64,000 nt of DNA from Incurvaria masculella. Lineage: Eukaryota > Arthropoda > Insecta > Lepidoptera > Incurvariidae. How positions within the stretch are numbered: position 1 is the first letter of the stretch; each line of letters begins with the position of its first letter. A model generated the notes under the pieces. It was not told where the DNA came from and did no database searches. It was given only the letters and a program-made list of their open reading frames with translations. Location: assembly GCA_946894095.1 (NCBI GenBank), contig OX335647.2:15270001-15334000 (forward strand), read 5' to 3'. Positions 52,573-63,300 of the stretch are shown here, piece after piece. The position numbers were made by a program, and so were the translations under genes.

Positions 52573-53988
52573 ATTGTACAGATATTTAAGGAAGTACGGA
52601 GTCTTTGTTCTTCAAAAACTCTAAAACCACATCAATTGGTAATATTAGTATTCCGCTAGTCCGGCGTGCGCGCCTGATATGGTGAGAAGGAAGATAACGG
52701 GCACTGAACAAATTACTCCTATGTTACGTAAAAAAAAAACAGAGGTGTTACTAATGTTTTTTAGCGCTCTTCAGTGACGACTGTTACACCCTATAAAGTT
52801 AAACTTGTCAACGATTTCAATGATGGTTGCATGATGGGGCATCATTTTTGCCGGTATTTGAATGTAATTTTAACTGTTCTTTTCAGTCGATACTTTCGTC
52901 TGTCTGTTACTGATTGCTAACCGAAGTGCCAATATTTATTTAAAGTACTAATTCAGAAAATTAACCAACCTATTCATTCACAAGGCTTCTGAGGGTTATC
53001 TGAACTCAACGGTCGGACGGAGGTCAAGATAAAATTCCACGATATCATAAAGTCATCGCGCACATTATACGTCACTTACATCTACGACATCTTTCAACTC
53101 GAGTAGGTCCTCCTGCAGAGTAGCTTTTATGCACTGTCGACGAGAAGTGTACACCAGGCCTATTCCCTAAATTCCGCAATCAGGAATCAGGAATCCTGAG
53201 TCTAGAAAACCGCTTTTATTTCGTGACAAAAATATTCCGGAACATAGCATTTCAATTTAATCAAGGTTTTCCGCCGAAGAAATTGCTTTGAAAACGTACG
53301 GTACGATACGGTATAAGGTATTTTTGTATACCTAGTAGCGTTGAGTGTACAAAATGCAGCCTAAGTGGTTGTGCGGGGAAGCCAATTTGACATAGAAAAA
53401 TAACCAAAGTTTTTGTAGAAAAATCCTGCATTCATATAGGTACATTTGAAGGATCTTTTGATATTATTACTGATTCTTACTATTTATTTTATAAGCTAAG
53501 ACAATTCTGAGTACGAGAAGGTATTGCAATTCAGTACGCGCTTGTTTATTTTTCCATAAATATTGATGTATGTATTTAAGACTACATGTATGTTTACAAT
53601 GCTTGCCGCTTGTTTGCAATGTTTGGGACGGGACCCTAAAAATATGCAAACAATAATGCTGAAAAGATGTTGTGACGCATATCATGCTAGAGAGAGTATT
53701 CACAAAAGCTTCTTAGAGACGCAACGCATTTTTATTAGTACTGCGAGAAATATGTTGCCATATTCAAGTGATGGCTCTTCCTACGCGCGACGCGAGCGGC
53801 GGAGGCGACGGAGGCCGAGAAATTCTCATACATATTTTTCCGTGACAGACGCGCAATTTGTTGGACCCTGAGACCCTAGAACGTCAATATTATAGCTTAC
53901 AGCAAAGTATTTCATTCGTAAATTTTATATTCAAAGTTTGAAAGTTTTTTATTTCTGAAAACCATTACATCGATGTCTTATAATCAAC
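52573..53988. other. Intergenic, nothing recognised
   Basis: AT-rich, no supported gene. A purine-rich CpG patch near 53785-53820 ('gcgagcggcggaggcgacg') is isolated. Confidence 0.35.
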
Positions 53989-54236
53989 TAGCTGAGTTAC
54001 CCGGGTAAGCGGAAAAAATGTAATTATTTACGACATCACATTAGAAACCTCAAAAATAACAGTATTTCTCTACTATTTAATGGATGTTATAATACATATA
54101 AACCTTACAATTCAATCACTCTATCTATTAAAAGAAAACCGCATCAAAATCCGTTGCGTAGTTTTAAAGATTTAAGCATACATAGGGATATAGGGACAGA
54201 GAAAGCGACTTTGTTTTATACTATTTAGTGATGATA
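53989..54236 (+). mobile_element. RTE-type LINE 3' tail
   Basis: Starts 'actagctgagttacccggg' and ends 'aaccgcatcaaaatccgttg', 'catagggatatagggacaga', 'gactttgttttatacta', a widespread lepidopteran RTE-like terminus. No coding part remains. Confidence 0.65.
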
Positions 54237-54349
54237 CATAAATAATATAATATTCTAAATATAAATAGGTAAAACGAATCCACTACTTATTGCAATTGCA
54301 AGTATTATAAAAAAATCCTTTCATTAATTTATACTTTTTTGTAATGTAA

Positions 54350-54435
54350 AAAACTGCTAGATCCGTTGATTCTATCAACCAGTAAAGTAGCGTCCGCCAA
54401 AGAAACTTTACTGGTTTTCCGTCCAAAGTAATGAA
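54350..54435 (+). repeat. Short dispersed repeat P, copy 2
   Basis: Matches 8590-8670 ('agatccgttgattctatcaa' and 'ggttttccgtcca'). Class unknown. Confidence 0.4.
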
Positions 54436-55800
54436 ATTAAAACCGCTTTGGCTATTTGTACACAATAGTTTTTGAATCTTGTCTTCTGCACTAGTCCAAA
54501 GACTGTGAGGCATATAGCTAGAGTGAAGCATTCTTAGAGCTGTCTCGAATATAGTAAAAATGTTAACTTTGGTTAATTGAATTATGATTTAAATTGAAAC
54601 AATTATCTGATTAGCTCAGCGACCACCTGTTGATCACAACCAATGCATTGGTTTGCATCGCAAGCAATAAAGTACAAAACGTCAGTTGACCAGCGTTGAC
54701 TACCAAATGCAGCTACATGCCAGTGTTATAAGCAAGTCTCTCTTAATACATCGATCATTAATAAACTGTAATGAATTTCTACTGTACCCGTTTTTAGGTG
54801 TAACAAAAACACATAATAGAATGCGAAGCAAGCTAAACTTTCCCGTCCAACCACCCATTCCCCCCATCCCCCCTCACATCCGCTTGACTATGATGAATGC
54901 GTGAAGGCCCTTGCTAATTACGCCGTGAAATAACTCCTAATCCCGCCCCACTTTGTGCTCACCTAGAATAGCCGGCAGTTAGGAGGATTAGGGGACGCGC
55001 ACTCAACTCTGCCGGTGCGAATCTCGCGATCCTTTTGATGGATGATTTAGTACAATAGAAAGACATTTGTTTACATAATGTGCCTCTGCTGGTGGCAAAT
55101 ATGTTTGCACATTTAAAGTTGACGTTATCTTAATAATAAATGCCTTATTTTGTATGGTCCCGTTGCCTCTCATCTAGGAGACCATAGGTTGGATACCTTA
55201 CAGGGACACCACGATCTTTTATATTCAGATATGAAAGATCGAAACGTACATTTCACTAAGAATGCGAGAATGCGAGTTGCTTCATGTGTTGAAAACCAAA
55301 TCCGCGTTGAGCCTCCCTCAGTCGGTATTACTGCATTTGATGAGAATGGTCAAAGCGGTACCTAATGGTGAAGCCTCGAGTTACACTAACTAACACCTAT
55401 ACTAACATTTCCTAAACTTTGTAATGGAATGGATGGGTTCCAATGGGGGGAATTTAAAAAAAAAAAGATGCCTGAGGGACATTTAAACGTTGTGCGTGAC
55501 GCCAGTAGTTACGTATGGTTAAGTGACTGCCATACAGATATCAGTCGGTGAGCGGGACTGGGTCCTTAATCATACATCACAAGATGGGTACTAATTCTGT
55601 CTAACCAAATCAAAACCAGATAAATTAAATTAATGCACCATGTATTATGAATGATTAAATGTAAACAAATAGAAACAACAACTAATGTTCTAGGACAAGC
55701 ATAAACACAAAAATATGCAAGTAGGTAAAGAAATAGAGTAGGTTCCTAATTGGGCCGCCTAATACGAACGACAACACTGAGAAATTTTACGCACACTGAC
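54436..55800. other. Intergenic, nothing recognised
   Basis: No supported exon or known repeat; ORFs are short and isolated. Confidence 0.35.
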
Positions 55801-55829
55801 TCTAAAGCCGGCAAAAAAAACAAGGTTCG

Positions 55830-56140
55830 GTACGATACCCAGTGGAGATGATGTCTGGAGCACGTGGTCGGGCGGCGAATGGCGCCTGCCCCCGCGCGGC
55901 GAAACTCGAGCGGCTCGGTGTGTCCTCAGTGGTGGACTGGCGTTACTCGCGGCGGTCGGCGGTTTGTGGCGGCGAGATGTCCTCGCGCCGTGGCGGGCGA
56001 ACAACAAGATGGCTGTCGTCGTGGTCCTCCCGTCGTGGGCCAATGGCTCTGTAGGATCGCCAGACGTTCGCTAGGCGCGCTTGAGGGAGACAGCATCCTT
56101 GAATTGCTGAGTGGTAGAAAGAGACGGTACTAATGATCGG
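55830..56140. other. GC-rich block, function unknown
   Basis: High CpG content with open frames on both strands, none showing domain similarity, splice context or codon bias that would single out one frame. Could be a promoter, a distal exon or part of a repeat. Confidence 0.25.
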
Positions 56141-56437
56141 GGTTTGTTGTTTTGTTTCTAGAATAATTTTGACCGTTCGTTCCTTGAAACGTGTATTTTT
56201 CCATTATGTAGATAACTATAAATGTCTATTGTGAGTATGCATAGGCACTGACATCGTTCTGAAGGCTACCGTAAGTGTAGTTCAAGAAATATATGACATA
56301 CTCATATTGCCTAAAAATAAAAATAAATAAAGTAACGTATGTTACAACTTTTTACGCACTTATCCAACTGGAAAAGGAAAAAGAAGAAGGAGAAAGCTGA
56401 GACTTATTCCAAATTACTTTTGACAGATGAAGAATAG

Positions 56438-56960
56438 TGACCACGACCTCTCATTGCGTTCGTGTGATATACGTCTGCTTCGAATACCTGAGCACTGCTC
56501 CAACTTCATGACACGTTCTTTTTCAGTTCAAGCCCCTCGCCTTTGGAACGAATTACCGTCTGACATACGCGACCCCTAAACCTTATATATTTTCAAAGTT
56601 CGCTTAAAAAAGTACTATCTCGAGAGTTATGTCTGACCTACCACAATATCGATCAAGTCGTTGCCTTCGTTTGGTGTCTATTTTTGATCTGCTTACTCCT
56701 TCTATGCCTGATTTATATTTTATGATGTTTGTTATAATTTATTTTATTTTCGTTTTAAATTATCGCATGTTTTAATCTTAAATTAATGTTTTTTAATTTA
56801 CTTATTTACCTACCTAAATGATGTTGTTAAATCTAATGGGTGGCCAGGAAGAGATTGCCTCAAGGAAATATGGTGGCCCATTAGATTAAACTAACACTAC
56901 AATTATATTAAGTCTACCCTAAGAATGTATGTATAAGTTTCATCTAATAAACAGTTTTTT
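56438..56960 (+). pseudogene. Non-LTR retrotransposon 3' end: ORF2 C-terminus and 3' UTR
   Basis: Frame from 56438 reads DHDLSLRSCDIRLLRIPEHC, SNFMTRSFSVQAPRLWNELP and SDIRDP, stop, then TLYIFKVRLKKYYLESYV and stop. This is the CR1/jockey-like tail 'aprLWN.LP..iR.....FK..LK.yl'. One in-frame stop (about 56577) disables it. The 3' UTR continues to about 56960. Confidence 0.75.
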
Positions 56961-57804
56961 TAATAGAGGTGTAAAAGATGTTGGATTTTAGAAACTCTAA
57001 AAATAAAGCCTAATTTTTTTAAGGCATTTGTCGCGAAATGCTTCGCGAAAGAAATCATTGTTTAGAGTCATCTAGCATGTAATCCAAAGGTCGCAGGTTA
57101 GAAACATGCTTTCGATGAATTTCACGAGCTAAAACGTTTTCTGATTATTTTCGACATCTGATTACAATGCTTCAATGGGCATGCCGTTGCATAACCCCAA
57201 ATCAATCACAAATACTTCCTACGCTTCCTCTACGGACAGGTATATCTGTTCATGCATGCTCTATTATTGCGGGTATTACCTATCGATATTGGAATTACAC
57301 TAATAATAAAATAAATTTCTTATGAGCCACAATTTCATCAACTACCTACTTAATTTTTTTATTAACATTGTACAATTTGCCATTAGAAATGTCCAATAAA
57401 ATTAAATACTTTGAAGTTTTTATCCATTTCATGTCATCTAATGATCGACCCGTGCCTAATTGTGTGCCATTATTATAACATTTATAAACATATGCGTCTC
57501 CAAATAATAATGATTTTATAATTAACTAAATATTTTCACGCAACAACCTGTGCAAGAAAGCCTACAATCAACGTGCAATCAATAAGGCAGGTTCAATTAG
57601 TCTTCCTGTAATAGGCTTTCCCCGTCCACCTCAATAATAATCCCCTCCCCCCTCTCGCCTCGTTCCCCTCTGCTCGGCCGATCAACACTAATGGACTCTT
57701 TCCGTTTTCCCTTCATCTTCACACAGGGCGTGGACTTCCTGTAGAAATGTATCGATAGAATGGCACACGCTATAGCCCTTCTATGAATATGTTTTGATCA
57801 CCTT
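56961..57804. other. Intergenic, nothing recognised
   Basis: AT-rich, no supported gene or repeat. Confidence 0.35.
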
Positions 57805-58085
57805 TTTAGGGCTCCGTACCCAAAGGGTTGCCAACGGAACCCTATTACTAAGCCTCCACTGTCCGTCCGTCCGTCACAGGGCTGTATCTCATGAAACGTA
57901 ATTGGTAGAAAGCTGAAATTTTCATAGAGTGTTTATTTATGTTGCCGCCATAACAACAAATAGGTAAAATAAAAAAATATAAAAATTAATGGGGGTGATT
58001 TTCAAAAACGTCATTTTTTGTGTTAAATATCGGGACGGAACCCTTCGTGTGCGAGTCCAAGTCATCGCACTTAGCCGATTTTTCA
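57805..58085 (-). repeat. Lepidopteran dispersed repeat, inverted copy of 20800-21092
   Basis: Reads, on the minus strand, from a variant of 'ggccaagtgcgagtcgg' (about 58045-58080) through 'ttgttatggcggcaa' to 'ggacggacggacagtgg' and 'ttgggtacggagccct'. The (ACGG)n tract is shorter than in the other copy. Confidence 0.7.
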
Positions 58086-58467
58086 ATTCTTGTTGAATTT
58101 TGGTATTGAGATTGATGGACCTTGAAGGAGGACATAGGCTACCTTTTAAAATTAAAAGCTTTCGACTTTTCACATGGAGCAGAGTATTTTTTTTATATCA
58201 AGCGCGGCATATGGCGTATGCCAGGACATCACCGTGTCCGACGGTTCCCATGGGCTGTATCTAAGTCTAGCCCAAATCTGCGCATTACTTGGCTGCATAA
58301 CATCACGATGACTTACCAGAGAAGTGAACAAAACAGTAAGTGGACTGCTCCTGCAAGTAGCATTGGCATTGGGTAATAGGTACTCTAAATTACGAGAGGG
58401 TTGACCGGTGGGGTTGAAGGCTCATAACTTGCGAAGTATTCACTCGAATAATATGCGGATTGCATCT

Positions 58468-58715
58468 TCGTATGGGTGCGGTCGGGTTTTGGATGGGTGA
58501 CTGTTTTCAATGTTGAGACTGGCTGTGGTTTGGATTCCACGTAAACATTGAGGTTCTCTTTCTTGCTTACTAGGTAGTCTATGCTAGATAGACTTAATCC
58601 AGCCTCAGTTGGTACGTACCATCGCACCGAGTGAAAGATAGTCGAAGCAGCAATAAGAAATGACCGTTTTTTCCATCCATGGAAATGAAGTAGTGCCTGA
58701 AGGATCGTCCCGGCG
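58468..58715 (+). mobile_element. SINE with 5S-like head, partial
   Basis: 'gggtgcggtcgggttttgg' and 'atgggtgactg' match the 5S 3' half (58489-58502), followed by 'ggattccacgtaaac' and a diverged body to 'gaaatgaccgttttttcc'. About 80 bp upstream (58390-58467) also resembles DNA upstream of the head at 14040. Confidence 0.6.
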
Positions 58716-58929
58716 GAAAATGCTTTTAAAAAAACTTAGAAGAAATCGGTACTAATGTTTTTTTTATTAGGTACTTCCAATGAATTTATGAAGGGAAATA
58801 TTTGGATATATTATTATGCCCCGTCGGCTCAATCGATTTTGATCCAATTTCGTAGGTAAATAATTATCTAATCTGTTCGTAAAGTAGTGTTGACTAGTCT
58901 TTTGGACTAGACTTTTGGATTACTATTTA

Positions 58930-59005
58930 GTTAGCATATAATTCCGGCCGACATCAGTCCAAAACGACATTGACCCGAGCGGAGCCGGGTACCTCAGCTA
59001 GTGTG
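58930..59005 (-). repeat. RTE-like tail fragment
   Basis: 'ccaaaacgacattgacccg' followed by 'agcggagccgggtacc', 'tcagctagt'; the complement matches the 'actagctg...cccggctccgctcgg' motif of 30088. Confidence 0.5.
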
Positions 59006-59089
59006 TATTTAAAATGAAAGTGAAGTATTTTTAATGATAGGCCAATTTTGCCTAACGAGATCAATTGATTGTAAGTTTGTACCACAGTT

Positions 59090-59330
59090 CAGATTGAAAG
59101 CCTGCCGTTTGCGCCTCCACTGCCTGGACCGCTCCGCCGCCCGCTGCCCCGCACCAGCCATTGTTTCCGCCGCCAACACCTGTCAGTCGCCTCCGCTTCC
59201 GATGCCGCCCCGCCGCCATCGCTGTCGTCGCTTCCGGCTAGTCGTCACACACCGCCTCCGCGCCGCTCGCCGCCGCTCCGCCGCAAGCTAACTGCGGCAC
59301 GGTGCGGTGTGCCAACCTACCTGCCTAACG
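59090..59330. other. GC-rich block with repeated 'ccgccgc' words
   Basis: C/G-rich DNA, CpG-dense, no frame with recognisable protein features. Possible promoter CpG region or coding exon of a gene on the minus strand; undecidable here. Confidence 0.25.
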
Positions 59331-59465
59331 TAGTAATTGCGTGCTGTTAAAGAGAACTCATCTCAATTTGATGTCATTTGGTCTGAAGAGCCAAAGTTAA
59401 AGCTTTTACTTGGAATAGCTTCTGAAGAGAGACCTCACTTGACGATTATTTTTTAGATACCAGAA

Positions 59466-59640
59466 TGGTTACCATGGTAATTTCCATTTCCGGGTGAACA
59501 GTTGAGTGAATAATTAAATCTGACGCTACGTTGCATTTCGTACCATGCGAGCCGTCTAACGACGAGTTGTTCGGCCAAGTCAACTGAAGTTTACGAGTTA
59601 GCATGGTACGAAATGCTACTAAACGTCATATATACCATGG
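59466..59640. repeat. Inverted-repeat sequence related to the MITE at 33684
   Basis: 'accatggtaatttcc' with 'tttccgggtgaacag' matches the left end at 33684. An inner pair 'gcatttcgtaccatgc' (59533-59548) and 'gcatggtacgaaatgc' (59601-59616) is a perfect 16-bp inverted repeat. Confidence 0.5.
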
Positions 59641-59767
59641 TATCCCCTTGCTGGGTCGGACTTTGAAATCAGAAAACTCACGTCGATGGGAATAGTACAG
59701 GAGTTGAATTGATGGTTCCATCTCTACTCTCACATCTGTCAAGCGGACATTTTCAAGGACAATAATC

Positions 59768-60252
59768 AAGCTTAAGGTGGCCCTTCCCGGCGGGACTAAC
59801 TCATTCGCGTGCTCGGTATAAAACCGTGCTATTGCCCTCTGGGACCTTATTTCTTTCAAAGATAGAAACAGGCTCCGTGCAGGTAGATGTCCACAAAGCA
59901 GACAATGCGCATAGTGTTTGATTTGGTAAGATTTAAGAAAATTGTAATTACAAAACGACATAGCTAAAAGTAAATAACGACCGCAGTAGTAAAAAAATAA
60001 ATAAAAAACCAACTTTTTTATAAATCTTAATGAAACAAGCTAGGTTTGATGAGTAACCTTTTTAAGATATTTTTAAATTATCGTTGATGATGTCCAAAGT
60101 TGTTGCATAAAATGCGCGAAAAAATCAAACTTTCGGACCCTATTACTTAGAAACCTAACTCTATTTAAAATACTCATCAGACATCTAGTTTGATCAAATA
60201 AAGCTCTTTAGAGTATAATTTTCGATCTCTGACAATAAATATGCGCTTGGTC
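59768..60252 (+). repeat. Unclassified dispersed repeat M, copy 2
   Basis: Colinear with 6614-7092; see blocks 'cccttcccggcgggactaac', 'gacaatgcgca', 'caaaacgacat' and 'atcaaataaagctc'. Preceded by 'aagcttaaggtgg', with no clear terminal structure. Confidence 0.6.
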
Positions 60253-61309
60253 TTCTTTCCACGTTTGTATGGGGAGTTGAGCGGGAAGCCCTACCTTAAT
60301 ACTTTGCATGTAGCGATTCATTCGCGTAAGAATTAAAGTTAAAACAAGTACTTTAATGGACGCACCTTTGGTCTAGTAGGAGTCCAAATTGCATCTTCGA
60401 TGTAACACAAACTGTTCATAAAGTTATAATTATCAAAAATAGTTTCAACGCATCATTAGGTAGTCTTAGGGCCTGCTGATTAATCGCCACATATTAAGGG
60501 CATTTCTTAGCAGCTTGCAATCCAGTACAAGTTAATCAGCACTTTAGTTATAAAGGCCCTTTAATTGTCGATTAAAATAAATCAGCACTTGGTGAAAACC
60601 AGCCTTAATCTGCCCACTCTTATAGAAATAACCTGGTATTGTAATTTTGATAGGAAGAACTCTTGGCCTATAGAACTTTACGATGCATAACATTTCGTCA
60701 AGCTCACGTATGAGTCATAATTTTGCAACAACATTGTATTTTTTGCGAGGATACGTAATCAAAATGTGATGGCCTCTGAAAACTTTACGAATTTTCCACA
60801 TCGTTACATAAGTTTGAGTCCTATCAGTTTCCGAATATTTCAGTCTCCTTTTAACGACATGTATTGACTGTACATATGTATATATAGTATGTAGTAACTG
60901 TACATACTATATTATAGTAAACAGTTTTAACTGAATACATAAACTGTTAAGGTTCTCACTGATATTTTGCGTTAGATTTCCATTCGTAATATTTCTTATT
61001 TAACGATACATTATTTTTTGAACTGGTCGATTAAAATACACATGCATACAATCACGTTGCCTACCCTGAGGGATAAAAAGAAATCAAAGATATAAACTTA
61101 CTTCATTATCTTTCCTTTAGTTGTTGCCAAATCTCGTTAGGCCAAATTGACAAGAACTCCTCAATAAAAATTAGCGGAGAGAAAGTAGAATTTCATTTAG
61201 TGGCAATACAATAAACAATATGGTGCAATTCTTAGGCTACATCACGTTACATCAGTAACCTCTTTTTATATTAATACATTGACTTCTACATTTTCATTGA
61301 TAATGTGGG
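60253..61309. other. Intergenic, nothing recognised
   Basis: AT-rich. 'tgctgattaatcgcc' near 60474 and 'aataaatcagcactt' near 60577 hint at a short inverted-repeat element, not firmly delimited. Confidence 0.3.
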
Positions 61310-61682
61310 TCACTACATGAGTCGGAACGCATACAAAATTTTAGGTACCAGTTGAAAGGTGTGGGCGCCGACGCGTAAAAAATGCAATTATCGTAAGAGG
61401 CGACTAAGGGATACGTCATTCATGGAATGAATACAACCCTGTAAACTGTAGGTCTCTTTTCTTACTTACTTGATGGTAGGGTCATTCCAGCTCAAGTTTG
61501 TACGATTACATTGAATGAAGGATGGTCGAAGCCGTAATGAAAATAGTGCGAATTTGCCATCCAGTTGAATGTAGCCGTGCATTAAAAGAGCGGACTTGGC
61601 ATGGCACCTAGTTATTATGTGATTTTTTGGGCTTATATATTTTTTTTCATTTATCAGCCATCCAAATCCAATTACTTAAAAA
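61310..61682 (+). mobile_element. SINE with third head type, near full length
   Basis: Head 'gggtcactacatgagtcgg' with 'gtaagaggcgactaaggg' (about 61395-61412), then the shared body ('aaactgtaggtctc', 'catccagttgaatgtagccg', 'cttggcatggcacc') and tail 'cagccatccaaatccaatta' with A6. Carries an extra segment of about 40 bp in the head. Confidence 0.65.
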
Positions 61683-62581
61683 AGTGGCAATTATAGTTTT
61701 CCGTCCAGGACGGCGTGAAGTATTTTAGAAAACGGTGAACGTCGAAATATAAGGCATATCTCTTGCAGTTGTACGTAGACCATGGACAAGAAATCCATTG
61801 GTCTCCTCTTCCGACATGCACGGCAATAAGTGGGAGACCGCTTACATTATGTTTCGTCCCAGAACCGAATGGTACATATATTATGCCTCCTATCGTTCAT
61901 TTAAGTTTTCTTCTTCGACCGTCTGTATTTTATTATTATTTATGGCATAAACATTTCAGCGATTATTTTTCCCCTATTCTTAACATAAAAATAAATCCGA
62001 GGTCTGGTTCAGATTGACTTAACACAATTTCGGCGAAGCTCCAGACAATACTTTCGCAAGTTTGCCGAACAAGTTAAGGAATATCCATTCAATAATTAAC
62101 AGTGATAAATTAAATTTATCTCCTCGGGCATCTTCAAAGTTGGATCGAAATATCCATTTTTACAAAGGCGTTAGTTGCGGCTTGGAGGCTTAGAAGGTTC
62201 CCTCCCGATCGCTATCGTAAAAGTTGTTAATGCTTGCTTAGGCCAGGGTTGCGGAATGCTTTCTCGCTGCCACAAATAATTTAATTACGCTCTCAAGCTG
62301 TATAATGAAGCGAAAGTTGGCTTCGGAAAATTTTCGAGCAGCGAATTATAATCCTATATTTTTGTTCTATGTAAAATGTTCAACCAGAACCGGGTATTTT
62401 GGTCTTAATCATTTGTCACATGCTGCAGAATCTATACACTTATGCATGGAGTAGACTTGACAGGTTGACTTGCGTATCGAATAAGAGGCAGAAATGTATA
62501 ATAATTGCTGTAGAAATGCGTTCCTTGAAGAAAGCGTGCGGACTTGATTTAATGGACAAATTTTGAAATGACTGCATTGTC
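61683..62581. other. Intergenic, nothing recognised
   Basis: No supported gene or known repeat. Confidence 0.35.
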
Positions 62582-62961
62582 AGCCTCAATAGCCCAGTGG
62601 CGCGACACTTCTACGATCGCTCTCCGAAGTTAAGTAACGCTGGGTCCGATCTGGTCTTGGATAGGCGACCATTCGACCGTTGAGAGAGGCTGGCCGTGGT
62701 TCGGATTTTACGTTAAACTGTAGGTTCCCTTCCTTACTTACTAGGTGGTAGGGTTAATCCCGCCCGGGTTGTTACCATCGCATTGAATGAACGATGGTAG
62801 AAGCGGCAATGAAAATTGTCCGTGTTTTCCATCCAGTTCAATGTAGCCGTGCAATAAAAGGAATGTCCTGGCATGGCACCTAGTTCCCATGTGGTGTGTT
62901 AGGCTAATACCATGACAGAAGGTGTGGTATTAGCCATCATTGTCCAGTCACATAAAAAAAA
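62582..62961 (+). mobile_element. SINE with 5S rRNA-derived head, near full length
   Basis: Head 'ctccgaagttaagtaacgct' followed by 'ggtcttggataggcgacc' matches the internal-promoter part of 5S rRNA (C-box-like 62658-62670). The shared body follows (aaactgtaggttcc, ggcaatgaaaattgtccgtg, tcctggcatggcacc), with tail 'attagccatcattgtccag' and A8. This is the clearest 5S-head copy in the window. Confidence 0.8.
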
Positions 62962-62964
62962 GAG

Positions 62965-63300
62965 AGCAGTGTCAATTGAAAAACTATGTTGTGAAGAGGA
63001 ATGGTTTGGACATATGGAACGAATGGGTGACGAAATAATGATGAAACAAGTTTACAGAACAGAAGATGTGCAGTGTCGTGGCCGGCGGAACTAGGAGAAC
63101 TTACCGCGATCAAATCGATGTAATACTTCGTAAAGGTCAGGTGCATAGCACCCGTAATCTTAAAACATGTATGAAACTATGTTTATCTGTAGATGAAGCG
63201 CAAGAAGTGTGGTGTGATCGTGATGGTGCTATATCATCTCTGCCTAGCCCTCCGGGGCTAAGCGCCCCCGCCTCCGCCGAAAGCGGGGTGAAGGTAAGCG
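62965..63300 (+). pseudogene. Retrotransposon endonuclease/RT C-terminal remnant
   Basis: Frame 1 reads EEWFGHMERMGDEIMMKQVY and RTEDVQCRGRRN followed by a stop. After a +1 shift near 63090, TRRTYRDQIDVILRKGQ continues in another frame to DEAQEVWCDRD. The 'WfGH.eRM......Y......GRR.r...DqI' pattern is the C-terminal tail of many insect retroelement RT proteins. It follows directly on the A-run of the SINE. Frameshifted and truncated. Confidence 0.65.

Noticed and set aside
55759..56043. 94-aa minus and 89-aa plus overlapping ORFs
   Set aside because: Mutually overlapping frames in GC-rich DNA, no recognisable protein features.
59034..59291. 85-aa Arg/Cys-rich ORF
   Set aside because: Falls in a CpG-rich block with several equally open frames; nothing singles this one out.
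62600..62700. 5S rRNA gene
   Set aside because: Only part of the 5S sequence is present, diverged and joined to the SINE body.
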